From Sophora flavescens (taxonomy: Eukaryota; Streptophyta; Magnoliopsida; Fabales; Fabaceae): a DNA stretch of 64,000 bases. Positions 41,681-52,173 of this stretch are shown here, piece by piece. Numbering within the stretch: position 1 is the first letter of the stretch; each line of letters begins with the position of its first letter. The stretch is from NCBI GenBank assembly GCA_030762895.1, contig CM061067.1:49811667-49875666 (forward strand), read 5' to 3'. A model generated the notes under the pieces. The model made no database searches, was not told where the DNA came from, and worked only from the letters and a program-made list of their open reading frames with translations. The position numbers were made by a program, and so were the translations under genes.

Positions 41681-43020
41681 TGATGAGTATGATTACACCT
41701 CATATTTCATTGTCATTTTGCATGCATTTTCATATAGTTTAGGCATATTTAATTTGATTTTTGTTAGTTTTTACCTTGGAACGGGAAAGGCGGTTTTGTG
41801 GTGTTGTTTTGCAGAAATTAAGGATTAAATGCTCAGAATCAACCATGATGGGGCTTGGATGAATATGGGGCTTTAAAAGTGAAGAAAATGAGCCAAACAG
41901 AGCCCATCACGGCCTAGCCGTGATGACCATCACCATCATGATCAAAGAAAACTGAAAAGAAAGAAGGCAAAAGTCAGAACTGGTCACGGCCTGCCCGTGA
42001 TGCCCATCACGGTCTGACATGTCAGCTGAACCAGACCCTCAACAGGCAAAACTGATCACGGCCTAGCCGTGATGAGCATCACGACCGTGACGCGCATTAC
42101 TTGGATCTGAATTTGTGTTAGATTGGGATTCAAACTTCCCAAATCTATAAATAAGGCATCTAGGCAGAGATAAAAGGACTTTTGGGCTGCTACTCTTAGG
42201 CTATAATTTAGGATCTCTCTTCTTCTTCTTCTTCCCTTCTCTTATTTTTATTTTCATGTTGTTGTTAACCAAGCTTGTCATCACCATGACAAGGCTTGAG
42301 TAGTAGCTTAATTTCTAGGGATTGGGGCTATGCCCAAGGTTTGTTTTTATGGTATGAATTGATGTTTTATTTTTGTTAATGGCGATTTTTCTTTAGATCT
42401 GATTTCTAGTGTTTTAATTACTCGTAAATTCGGCGGCCGCTTATTTGCGTGATGTAGATATTCTAAGGAGGAACCTAGCGGTGAACTTAGGTGTCGGATC
42501 TATAGAATCAGACTTAGGACTGAAATCACGAGAGTTAGAAGCCGTCCTTCGAGGATCAACGAATTGTCACAAAGCGTAAAAGGTCAAATCTAAATTCGAC
42601 TACCACGAGAGTAGGGGTTGGTTTAATTGGGCACGGTTTTTGTAACCCGAGAGGGAGCTTTAACTATTTGAGGATAAATTCGCCTTCAAGGCAATTTCTT
42701 GTTTTAACAAAGGGGTAATCAATTTAGTAACATAAACAACCTTGTTGGTAACCCAAATTCCTAGAAATCTATTTAGATCTGAAAAACCATAAATTGATTT
42801 ACTTTCTGTTTTACTTGATTGCATTCCTTATTTGATTTTCTAAGTTATCTCTTATTTCAAATATCAAAAACCTTTTCAAAATCCCTTTATATCGTCCAGT
42901 TTCATCGATTTGATAATTAGTTGCGATTTGAGATCACGGTCTCTGTGGGATCGATATCTTTTATTACTTGGCGACAATCTGGTACACTTGCCGGATCGCA
43001 CGTGCACTCGCACGACATCA
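41681..43020 (+). repeat. 3' LTR of Athila-like element
   Basis: 1340 bp, colinear with 35976-37354. TATA box at 42146-42153. Shorter (CTT)n tract (about 42217-42232). Confidence 0.93.
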
Positions 43021-43025
43021 CTTCT

Positions 43026-44447
43026 AGGCAGTTGAAACCCCATGAGAAGAACTACCCTACCCATGACCTAGAGTTAGTTACTGTGGTATTTACCTTAAAT
43101 ATCTGGAGGCATTACCTGTATGGATCGAGGTTTGTGGTTTTTAGTGATCACAAGAGTTTGAGGTATCTCGTCGATCAAAAGAAGTTGATTATGAGGCAGC
43201 GTAGGTGGATGGAGTTCTTAAAGGATTATGACTTCGAGCTGACCTATCATCCTGAAAAACCAATGTGGTGGCCGATGCCCTAAGTAGGAAAACCTTACAT
43301 ATCTCCACTTTGATGGTCAGGGAGATGGATCTGATTGAGGAGTTTAGAGACATTAGTTTAGCTTGGGAAGTTACCCCTAAAAGCATTAGGCTTGGAACCT
43401 TGAAGGTTACTAACAAGTTGATAGATCAGATTAGAGAGAGTCAGAAGTTAGACAAGTTTCTCTTAGATCAGTGGGAGTTGCTTGCGCAGGGTAGACACCT
43501 TAGTTTTAAGGAAGGAAGCGATAGAGTCTTGAGGTTCAAAGATAGAGTTTGTATACCAGACTTCCCAGAGCTTACAAAGTTGATCCTTGAAGAAGGACAT
43601 AGGAGTGGACTGAGTGTGCTCCCAGGTGCTACTAAGATGTATCAGGACTTAAAGCGCATGTTTTGGTGGCCTAGGATGAAGAAAGATGTGGCTGAGTTTG
43701 TGTATGCTTGTTTAGTGTGTCAAAAGGCTAAGATAGAACACCAGAAGCCATCAGGAAAGTTACAACCGTTAAGTATCCCAGAATGGAAGTGGGACAGTAT
43801 TTCCATGGATTTGTGTCTGGACTCCCTAGGACTCCAGCTGGTTTTCAGACTATATGGGTTGTCGTGGATAGACTGACTAAGTCCGCCCATTTCATCCCGA
43901 TGAACATGGAATACTCTTTGGAAAAGTTGGCTAAGCTGTACATCAGGGAGATAGTTAGGCTACATGATGTACCTTCCAGCATAGTTTCAAATAGAGACCC
44001 GAGGTTTACCTCTAGGTTTTGGAACAGTTTGCAAGAGGCTTTAGGAACCAAGCTTAGGCTAAGTTCAGCTTATCACCCTCAAACTGATGGTCATTCTGAG
44101 AGAACCATCCAGTCCTTAGAGGACTTGTTGAGAGCTTGTGTGCTAGAACAGTCTGGTAGTTGGGAGGATATGTAGGACACCCTTGTGTTGGAGTGAACCT
44201 AGTGATATTGTGGTGCTAGGGCCAGAGATAGTCCAGGAAACAACAGAAAGGATCGCGATGGTTCAGGAAAAGATGAGAATGACATAGAGCAGGCAAAAGA
44301 GCTACCATGACAAAAGGAGGAAGGCGCTCGAATTCCAGGAAGGTGATCATGTGTCCTTGAGAATTACTCCAACGACTGCGGTTGGTAGAGGGATGAAAGC
44401 AAGCAAGCCATTTGTTATCAGGAGATCCGAGTCTTTCCTACCTTGGT
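43026..44447 (+). pseudogene. chromovirus RNase H end and integrase
   Basis: RNase H continues (RQLKPHEKNYPTHDLEL, FVVFSDHKSLRYLVDQK, WMEFLKDYDFELTYHPEK). After a frameshift near 43265 comes VADALSRK. The integrase zinc region reads HRSGLSVLPGATKMYQDL ... CLVCQKAKIEHQKPSG; the second zinc His of HPG is replaced by Leu (SVLPG). After another shift near 43790 the core shows VVDRLTKSAHFIP (first Asp), SNRDPRFTSRFW (second Asp) and TDGHSERTIQSLEDLL (Glu). A stop at 44173 is followed by broken C-terminal sequence. No chromodomain is found before the gag fragment at about 44448. Confidence 0.88.
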
Positions 44448-44870
44448 GAACAAGTTCAAAATCTTCGAGGATGCTTACGAGGCCAGGATCGCAAGCAGCC
44501 AAAGTTCAGAGATCGAGAGCAGTAAGGACGAAGATCAGAAGAACGAGGTGAGACAATGTCATCGACATAGACTTCAAGCAGAATGGCAAGGAATCACAGT
44601 TCTCAGCAGGTAAGCCCAAGGATTGGGATTATCCTAAACATGTCAGATTTGGAAAACGTGGAGAAGGTCACTATACCTATCAATGCAAGGAGCCGAACAT
44701 CATCTATTTCAAGTGTGGCAAATATGGTCACCTCAGCAGGAACTGTAAAGGATAAAAGTCAGAACCACGGAGTGCTAGCAGGATTCAGAGTGTGCAGCGG
44801 AAGGGTAGTGGAGCTGGAGCCTCTAAGTCCGTGGAATCAACCCAAAATATGAACCTAATTGATGAAAGTT
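44448..44870 (+). pseudogene. displaced gag fragment with damaged zinc knuckles
   Basis: Downstream of integrase and upstream of the polypurine tract, the plus strand reads gag-like KFKIFEDAYEARIASSQSS, EIESSKDEDQKNE and then two CCHC-like knuckles. The second reads YFKCGKYGHLSRNC, with Tyr replacing its first Cys. The first is split by a one-base shift (CQI in one frame, KRGEGHYTYQC in the next). Gag belongs at the 5' end, so this piece has been moved about 9 kb or copied. A chromodomain should be here instead. Confidence 0.75.
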
Positions 44871-44913
44871 TAACCAGTTAAGGTGATAGAAATTTCGAGG
44901 ACGAAATTTTTAT

Positions 44914-44926
44914 AAGGGGATGGAAT
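44914..44926 (+). promoter_or_regulatory. polypurine tract of the chromovirus
   Basis: AAGGGGATGGAAT directly before the LTR start TGTAACACC, following the typical GAGGACGAAATTTTTAT motif. Confidence 0.9.
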
Positions 44927-47854
44927 TGTAACACCTCAAGATTCTCCTTTATGTTTATATGTGTTAGTTCTGGTATATATATGTTTGATATTTATATATA
45001 TGTGTATATATTATTGCATATGATAATATGTATATTAATATATGATTATTTGCATTAATATGAGATTGTGTCTCTTAATGTTTGACTTTATATGTTAATA
45101 TATGATATGTGATTTTATTAATAATAAGCGATTAAGAATGATATGATAAGATATCGTGTTATTTAGTATTTAAATAGATATAGTATTTTTCTTAGATTTT
45201 AGCCCCTCATCCAATCATATTTGAGTCCTTATCAATATAGGATCATCCTCTTTTTGTTTATATCTTAAGACCTTATCATAATTTCCTAAGGATCCTTTCT
45301 AGGAATAACTACCAAATCAGTCTCTAAAATTCCATCGAACTTTTGACCATCTTAGAGTCCGATTTAGGATTTGATAATTAGAAATTAATTTGTAGATATT
45401 TCTCTGATATTTCTAAAGACATCAAGAACGCCTCAATCAGAAACTTGTATCTCAAGTTATGGTCAAAATACCGAATTGTATACAGTTTGGGCTGAAATAG
45501 GAACCCGTTTTGATTCAAACTCATATATATACCATTAGACTCGACCTAAACCTAGTTTACATGACCCCAACACTCAAAACTTCCTCCCTCCTTCCTCTTT
45601 GAATCCTTATGGTTTTTCTCCCTAAAACTTTCTCTAGGAAACCCGTTCTTGCATCGTTCTTCAATGCTTCTTGATAGGAGAACATCGCTACGAATAGGGG
45701 TTCGTTGTGCCTGCTGTTTGGGACTTTAGAAAAGGTAAAATTCATGCACCTGGTTCCTTGTGTTCTTTCTTTCAAGTTCTTGATCTCTTTCTTTTGATTT
45801 CTTGATCTTAGAGTTGAACCAAAGTGCCTCTTTGGCGTCCTTAAGGTCGTAGACAAGCGCTAGTGAGACAGGACCCTAATGGATCTTCTTTCTTCTTTTG
45901 AAACGCGAGCCTCATACCAGTTAATGGAGAAGAATAGTGTATACACTGGGCTAGGGAGTAGCGTAAGATTAGGGGTTCCTATAGCCCGTTTATTATCATT
46001 ATAATGTGTTGATGCCATGATCTGCCTGGTTGTATGAATGAATTGTTTATATGTTTAATTGGATTAATTGGTATGCCTATTTGTTATAATTGTTGAGTTG
46101 TTCATGATGTGGTATGCCTATTGAATTATCTTATGCCATGAGTTTTGGTTGAATTGGTATGAATACCCATGATTATGAATGTTGTTGTTATGACATGGAT
46201 TATGTTGATCACATTGACTGGATATGTTATTGATGATGATGTTACCGTTATGTTGAATATGTTAATAAGACTCTAATTGACTTAATTAGGAATCTTAGTT
46301 AACATAGGAATTAAGGGATTAATTCCCCAAGCTTCATAAGACATGAACTGTGTTAGTGAGGGGTGAAGTTTCATGCCGAATGTTTTAGTTATGACCCTAG
46401 GATCTGATTTGAGAGAATTAGGGAGCATAAACTCCAAGAACACGTTAAATTCTGCCCAGAACAGTATGGCCCTGCCCAGGAGCACGGCTGTGCTGAACAG
46501 GGAGCAAGGCCGTGCTCCCAGTTAAATTCTGTAAAACAGGCCGCGCATTGAGCACGACCGTGCAGGACAGTGAGCATGACAGTGCTCCACTTAAGTGGCA
46601 GCACGATCGTGCTGGGGGTTTAATATGCCCGTGCTTCCCCCTACTGGTCAGAACATAAGATTAATGAATTAAAGGGGTGTTTACCCCAATTATCCCCAGA
46701 TGATGTAATAATACACTATTCAAATGATAACAAGTTAGATAACTTAATTAAAGATCAATCAAGATAACAAAGACTGATAAGCTGGTGAAGCCGGTACCCG
46801 ATGGGTTACCGTACGTTGTCACGCTTTGGTGCTTTTTGGTCAAAGTGCTCTCGATGCATTTTGGTCAAGATGTTGTTATGTTGGACCTTGGTGCTTTTTG
46901 GCCAAGGGGGCCTTGACCCCACGGTGTGGGTCTAATGTGTTAATGTTGATGTTGGTGATAAGTCTTGGGTGTTTTTAGGCCTAAGCAAAGGAGGTGGTTG
47001 CCTTGTGTGTTGTTGTGCCATTTGCATAGAGCATTGGAGTTGATGTTGAGGGGAATATTCAACATAGGGGAGGTCGTCCTAGTTATGATGATCTGGCCCA
47101 AGTCTCGGGTGGTTCACCCATGGTTTAGTGAACCGTGCGCCCCCGAGGTGGCGTATCCAGTTAAGATACGTCGGCTATCCAAGGGGTTCCTCAATGGTTT
47201 GGGGAACTGATGGTGTTGGTGCTTTTTGGCCAATATGGATATGTAACTCCGAAGTTGACTTCCCGAGTAAGTTGGATCCACATGCATTGATGGAGTAGTG
47301 GAGTAGGGTTGCACTGTACTGCATAGCATATGTTGGATGATTAACATGTTGTTATGGTATTATATGATGATGTATAAATATTGTATGTTGTTATATTGCT
47401 ATGCCATGCTATGATGTATGTTCGTCTTATTCCCTATTCCCATGCCGTTGTGTTTACATGATTTCTTACTCCCTGTTTTCCTGTTTCTGCTGTTGCATGT
47501 ATTTCCTTATGCAGAGGACGGTGAGCAGCCAGCGGATGAGTGACTCTGAAGAGCCACGACTCTAGTTAGAATGCTGAGTTATAGTTGTTAGTTTTGCTAC
47601 TTGTTTAGTTTGTTTCCGTGATGTATCCGGATTTTGGTTATACCAGCTCTGTATGTGACATCGGGGTTGGGTTTTTCTTTATCTGTCTTGTTTATGTTTT
47701 ACTGTTTGAAAACTATGTTATTTTCGCGTTGTTTTTGTTGAGATGTGAAACCTTGTTATCCAAGTTTTTATTTTTTCTAAATAAATGCATGTTTTATAAT
47801 TACCTCTTTTAAATAAATGTTTTATATTAACATGCGGGGTAGAAGGGTGTCACA
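44927..47854 (+). repeat. 3' LTR of the chromovirus
   Basis: A 2928-bp complete LTR, of which only the first 1170 bp remain in the 5' copy. It contains a GCACGGCC palindrome array (46460-46640), then hairpins of the TTGG...CCAA type around TGCTTTTTG (about 46825-46910, 47210-47230). No gene; short ORFs inside are not credible. Confidence 0.9.
46460..46640. repeat. GCACGGCCGTGC-type palindrome array in chromovirus LTR
   Basis: Units such as AGCACGGCTGTGCT, GAGCAAGGCCGTGCTC, GAGCACGACCGTGC, GAGCATGACAGTGCTC and AGCACGATCGTGCT occur in about 180 bp. The core is the same CACGGCCGTG as in the Athila-related LTRs but flanked by G/C rather than T/A. Confidence 0.8.
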
Positions 47855-47859
47855 TGCTG

Positions 47860-48710
47860 GCTAACTGACAGATACAATAATAGATCTTTCTAGGGAGTAG
47901 GTTTTGTCAAGATTGGGGGCGAAGCTAAGAAAGTTTTTTACTGCTGAAAAGCCTCTTCACACTCTTCGGTCCATTTGAAGTCTTTAGGTTTCTTTAGAAC
48001 TTTGAAGAAATGAGCGGACTTGTCTGCTGATTTAGGTAGGAATCTTTGCAACGAGGCTACTCAACCGGCTAAGCGTTGAACTTCTTTCACATTGCCGGGG
48101 CTCCGCATCTCAATTACCGCCCTGTACTTGTCGGGGTTAACATGAAAACCAGGAATTTTCCGCCCTGGACGTCGAAGCTGCACTTTGCTGGGTTGAGACG
48201 CATGTTCTGTCGTCTGAGTTGTTTGAAGATTTCTTCCAAATCTTGAACATGTTGATCAGGAGATTCCGATTTCACAATCATATCATCTATGTACACCTCC
48301 ATGTTTCATCCGATCTGGTCCGCGAAGACCTTGTCCATCAGTCTCTGGTAAGTTGCTCCAGCATTCTTTAATCCGAACGGCATTACTTTGTAACAATAAC
48401 TGACTCCCTCCGTGATGAAAGCAATGTGCTCTTCATCGGGGGGTACATTTTTATCTGATTGTATCCAGAGTATGCGTCCATAAGGCTGAGGATGGCATGC
48501 CCCGTGGATCTGTAAACGAGTCTGTCAATGCTGGGGAGTGGATATGAATCTTTGGGACATGCTTTATTCAAATATGTGCAATCAGTGCACATACACCACT
48601 TCCCGTTTGTTTTCTTCACTAGCACGACATTTACCAACCAGGTGGTATACTTGACTTCGTGGATGAAACCCGCCTGTAGTAGTTTCTCGGTTTCTTCTTT
48701 AACTGTCTGC
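47860..48710 (-). pseudogene. Retand-like reverse transcriptase
   Basis: Minus strand: VVLVKKTNGKWCMCTDC, LNKACPKDSYPLPSIDRLV, ILSLMDAYSGYNQIKMYP, then the catalytic MEVYIDDMIVKS and QLRRQNMRLNPAKCSFDVQG, and the connection/RNase H start (KPKDFKWTEECEEAF, LLYLSVS) down to the TGCTG duplication. Shifts and stops occur near 48110, 48310-48380 and 48640-48710. The expected MCVDYTDLNKA region is changed (TDCTYLNKA). It continues into 34479 downward after removal of the chromovirus. Confidence 0.87.
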
Positions 48711-48712
48711 CT

Positions 48713-49612
48713 TCAGTCTCGTCCTACCTTCCTTCTTCTCTGCGCCACTGGCTTTGCTTCCGGATCTATGTTCAATCGGTGGCAGACAAAATTGGGATCT
48801 ATCCCGGGCATGTCCGAGGCTGTCCATGCCAACAAGTCTTTGTTCTCTATCAACACCCTTTGTACTTCCGTTCTGATTTCTTTGGTAAGGGTCACCCCTA
48901 ACTTCTCATTCTGCCCTTCTTTCAGCCCGACTTGGAATGGCTCTGTGTTATCTGCTGGTTGGGCTCGTATCTCTCTACCGTCCTCTCTGGTTCCTACCTT
49001 TAAGATGTCCAAATAACATTATCTTGCCACCTTTTGATTAGCCTTGATGGACACAATTTCTCCTATGGGTTCTGGGAATTTGAGAGTGAGGTGCGGGGTT
49101 GAAACTATCGCGTCGATCATGTTTAGTGAAGGTTTTCCGATCATGATGTTATAAGACGCTTCTTCATTGATCACCAAGAATTTTACCGTGATGATTCGGG
49201 ACAAAGGAGGTTCCCCGAATGTTGTTAGCAGCTCGACATATCCTCGTACTTCGGCTTGTTCTCCAAAAAACCCTACCAAATCACCACTGTAAGGTTTCAA
49301 CATTGTGACCGAAAGTCCCAGTTTGTTGAAAGTCGTCCAGTACAAAATATCCGTCGAGCTCCCCTGATCGACCAGAGCGTTTTTTACTGCGAAATTAGCT
49401 ACCTCGACCATTATTACCATTGAATCATCCAGGTCGGGTGTTACCCCCTTGAAATCTTCATCTAAGAAGGTGATGGAAGGTTGAATCGGAGATGTTTACA
49501 TTACAGAACCAACCATGCGGAGTTCTCGGAGGTGTCTCCTGCGGGCTGAATTTGAGGTTCCACCTCCAGCGAACCCACCCGAGATGGTGTTGATTACACC
49601 ACGGATTGGGTG
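48713..49612 (-). pseudogene. Retand-like protease and RT linker
   Basis: Protease (49019-49420) shows VKNALVDQGSSTDILYW (Asp-Gln-Gly-Ser-Ser, the Tat-type active site), VRGYVELLTTFGEPP and YNIMIGKPSLNMIDAI. The linker (48713-49012) has NTEPFQVGLKEGQN, NKDLLAWTASDMPGIDP and RRRKVGRD, leading into RT. Upstream (49430-49612) lies the gag-protease spacer (IRGVINTISGGFAGGG). A solo LTR interrupts at 49618. Stops near 49015 and 49450 break the frame. Confidence 0.88.
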
Positions 49613-49617
49613 GTCCG

Positions 49618-51023
49618 TGTTGGGAATTTGCGTATAAAACAAAATAACACAGTGGAAAAAAAAATTCCCATCGAAGGATCCTTGCGAATGGTCATGATTC
49701 ATGGTTAGAAGATTTACCTCTTGAAGCGATGACAATTGATTGAAATCGTCTATCATGAACACCGCACGAACGATGTCTCTAAGGTATCCACACGAGCAGA
49801 TCCCGTGAACGTCCAACGTCACGAACACGAAGCGTCTCTACCTCACAGTGCTAGCTTCGAAAACTGAGACCTGCTGCTCACTGTCACTCTCTATATGCGG
49901 CTAGGGTAAAAACCGTGTAGGCACAATAGCTTAAGTGGTCTACTTATAGTAGCACCTCCTTAAGTGAGTTAGTGAGCAGCGTTTGACCTAAGCCCCCTGT
50001 ACTATGCGCTAGGCCCAATAGAAGAGTCCAACTCTCCTTTTAATGCTTCTTTTGATCTGCTCTTATGTGTGTGACCCTATAGGTTCCCAAAACGTTAGTA
50101 GTAATATTAAATCCCATTTAATATTACAAACAGTGAGCGGTATCTAGCAATACATCACTGCCACCTAAGTAGTGAGAAAGTCAGTGATTTGACGAAGCCT
50201 TTCTCGTGACAAATATTCATGTGCATTATTATCCCTTTGTCCATATATCTATATTGAACACAAGACATAGAATGTGTCACCCTTGTATGGTTCAATATCA
50301 TGTTCCCTGATACCCGAGTAGACTTAACAACAAATGAGGTCAATATCTCATATTGACTCATTTCAAAGACGCCATGCATTTTACAGTCTCACTCTATCAG
50401 GGGCCCCACATATATTACTCCTGTTATGTAGGAGGGACAAATTCCATCTAGGTCACTCACATCCCTCTGCATGGCTCGTGGTATGCCCAATGACCGTCTT
50501 TATAATCATCCTATTACAGATGACGTTTGACGATATTAAAGCACACGACTCCTCATGTAGGGATCGTAGCGATTTCAGATCGAAGGATTGCATACACCAT
50601 TGTCACTATGAGAACTACTTATGACACTCACATAACGCTCCATGTAGTGTTCTCATGGTGGGTCAATCCAGTACATCATTACTCTAATGTGTACCTATGT
50701 GGCGACTCGATATCTCATATCCATGACCCGTGAGATATGGTCATCAGTCTGCACACATAATACTCTCAATGTATTATTATTGTCCTTATTAATAAAATAC
50801 TTGACTACGAATATTTAAGAATAGGATTTCATTGTTCAATAGTGTCTCACGATCAAGTCATGTACTTGATATTCTATTAAACTGAAATTTCTATTCTAAG
50901 GACTTTATTATGTTTAAACAAGTAACACAATAAACTGGAATGCCTCATATCATATATATGTATAATGGCAAGATACAAATGTAAGTCTAAGAAATACACT
51001 GGCCTCTAGGGCTTACACCAACA
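49618..51023. mobile_element. solo LTR, 1.4 kb, with imperfect TSD
   Basis: Begins TGTTGGGAATTTGCG and ends CTTACACCAACA, flanked by GTCCG (49613-49617) and ATCCG (51024-51028). It contains no protease, RT or gag, only short ORFs. The Retand-like gag copy at 59870-59920 shows the uninterrupted sequence across this site, which confirms both insertion point and ends. TGTTGG...CCAACA ends are common in plant copia elements. Orientation is not certain. Confidence 0.85.
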
Positions 51024-51028
51024 ATCCG

Positions 51029-52158
51029 GGTTTTGATGCCGGGAAGGACTTCAATGCTTGTTCCTTTCCCCGCGCCTATCATCTCGGGGACTTCGTCCTC
51101 TTCTGTAATTTCTCGTGCTATCATCACGGTGATCATTTCGATGCTCATAATATACCGTCCTAAATGTCCTTGCTGAATCAGATCCTCAATCTTATTTTTC
51201 AAAGCTCGACATTCCTTAGTGTTGTGCCCTCTATTTTGGTGGTATCGGCAATGCAGGATCAAATCGGCTCCTCCTTCTAGTGTTTGTCCTCGAGGAGGGA
51301 GTTGGAGCAAATTGACGTTGCATGCCTCTTGCTTAACAGTTGTTCAACTGGCATTCAAAGGGGTATAATGCTCATATCTGGGGATGCCAGCGTTGTGTCT
51401 TCGATCGTTTTTGTCTTTCATCGGCCTTTTGTCCTCTTTCAGTCGAGTGCCATTTGCAGTCGGATTAAAGTGTGCCATGTTGGAGGCTGTGATTTCGTCC
51501 ATATCAATATAACCTGCTGCAATCCTATTTAATTCCTCCATGTTGACTGGTTTTTTCCGAGTTAACTTGTCCATGAACGACCCTGGCCTTAATGCCCCTA
51601 AGATGGCATACAATGCCACTCCCGATTGCAAATCCATTATCTGCACAGTGGCCTGTGTGAATCTGTTCATGAAGTCACGCAAATACTCGGTGGGGCCTTG
51701 CCGAAAATTGACAAGGCTCGCCGAGGTGTTTTGATGAGGACGACTGATAGCAAAGTAATTATTAAACCTAGCATTAAGCTCATCAAAATTATGAATGGAA
51801 AAGGGAGTAACGCGCGAGTACCATACCAGGGTGGAGCCTTCCAGAGTGGTTAGGAAGGCCAGGGTGGAGCCTTCCAGAGTGGTTAGGAAGGCTCGGCATT
51901 TGATGGGATCGCTAGCTTTGACGATTAGCATTTGCACATTGAACGCAGTAATATGGACGTCTGGGTTGAAGGTACCATCGTACTTCTTCATCTTTATCAT
52001 TTTAAAATTTTCAGGGAAAGGAGCCATCATGATGGCGAGAGTAAAAGGATGGTCGTCCAAGTCCACATCCAGGGTAGCATGGTTGGTGGCGTCCGTCTGC
52101 ACGTAGGATGTCGTGTAGGTGTCTTCTCTGTTATGGTTGTTCTGCATATCGTCCATCC
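51029..52158 (-). pseudogene. Retand-like gag, copy 1
   Basis: Minus strand gag: HPFTLAIMMAPFPENFKM, MKKYDGTFNPDVHITAFN, YSRVTPFSIHNFDELNARF, NFRQGPTEYLRDFMNRFT and KLTRKKPVNMEELNRIAAGY. The C-terminal part (50987-51310) carries the knuckle-like HCRYHQNRGHNTKECRALK. A 33-bp in-frame tandem duplication doubles FLTTLEGSTLA (about 51835-51900), absent from copy 2. The N-terminal ~50 codons are lost at 52158, where a 15-base filler leads into the SIRE LTR. The C-terminal part is cut by the solo LTR. Confidence 0.88.
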
Positions 52159-52173
52159 TCTGTTATGGTGTCT

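Larger units (their letters stand above)
35976..43020 (+). mobile_element. Athila-like gag-protease-only element (non-autonomous)
   Basis: A 7045-bp insert flanked by CTTCT (35971-35975 and 43021-43025). LTRs of 1379 and 1340 bp begin TGATGAGT and end ACATCA. A tRNA-Asp primer site is at 37361. It encodes gag and a protease but no RT, RNase H or integrase. The LTRs differ mainly by a (CTT)n length change and a 20-base indel, so it is the youngest or among the youngest insertions here. It must use enzymes from an autonomous Athila relative. Confidence 0.93.
34485..47854 (+). mobile_element. chromovirus (Tekay-type) inserted in Retand-like RT, itself holding an Athila-like element
   Basis: Flanked by TGCTG (34480-34484 and 47855-47859). 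Ends TGTAACACC...GGTGTCACA. The 5' LTR (34485-35657) is truncated and joined directly to the end of RT, so the rest of the LTR, primer site, gag, protease and most of RT are deleted. The 3' LTR is complete (44927-47854). The element order is plus-strand, opposite to its host. The Athila-like element 35976-43020 splits its RNase H. A gag fragment is misplaced after integrase. Confidence 0.88.
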
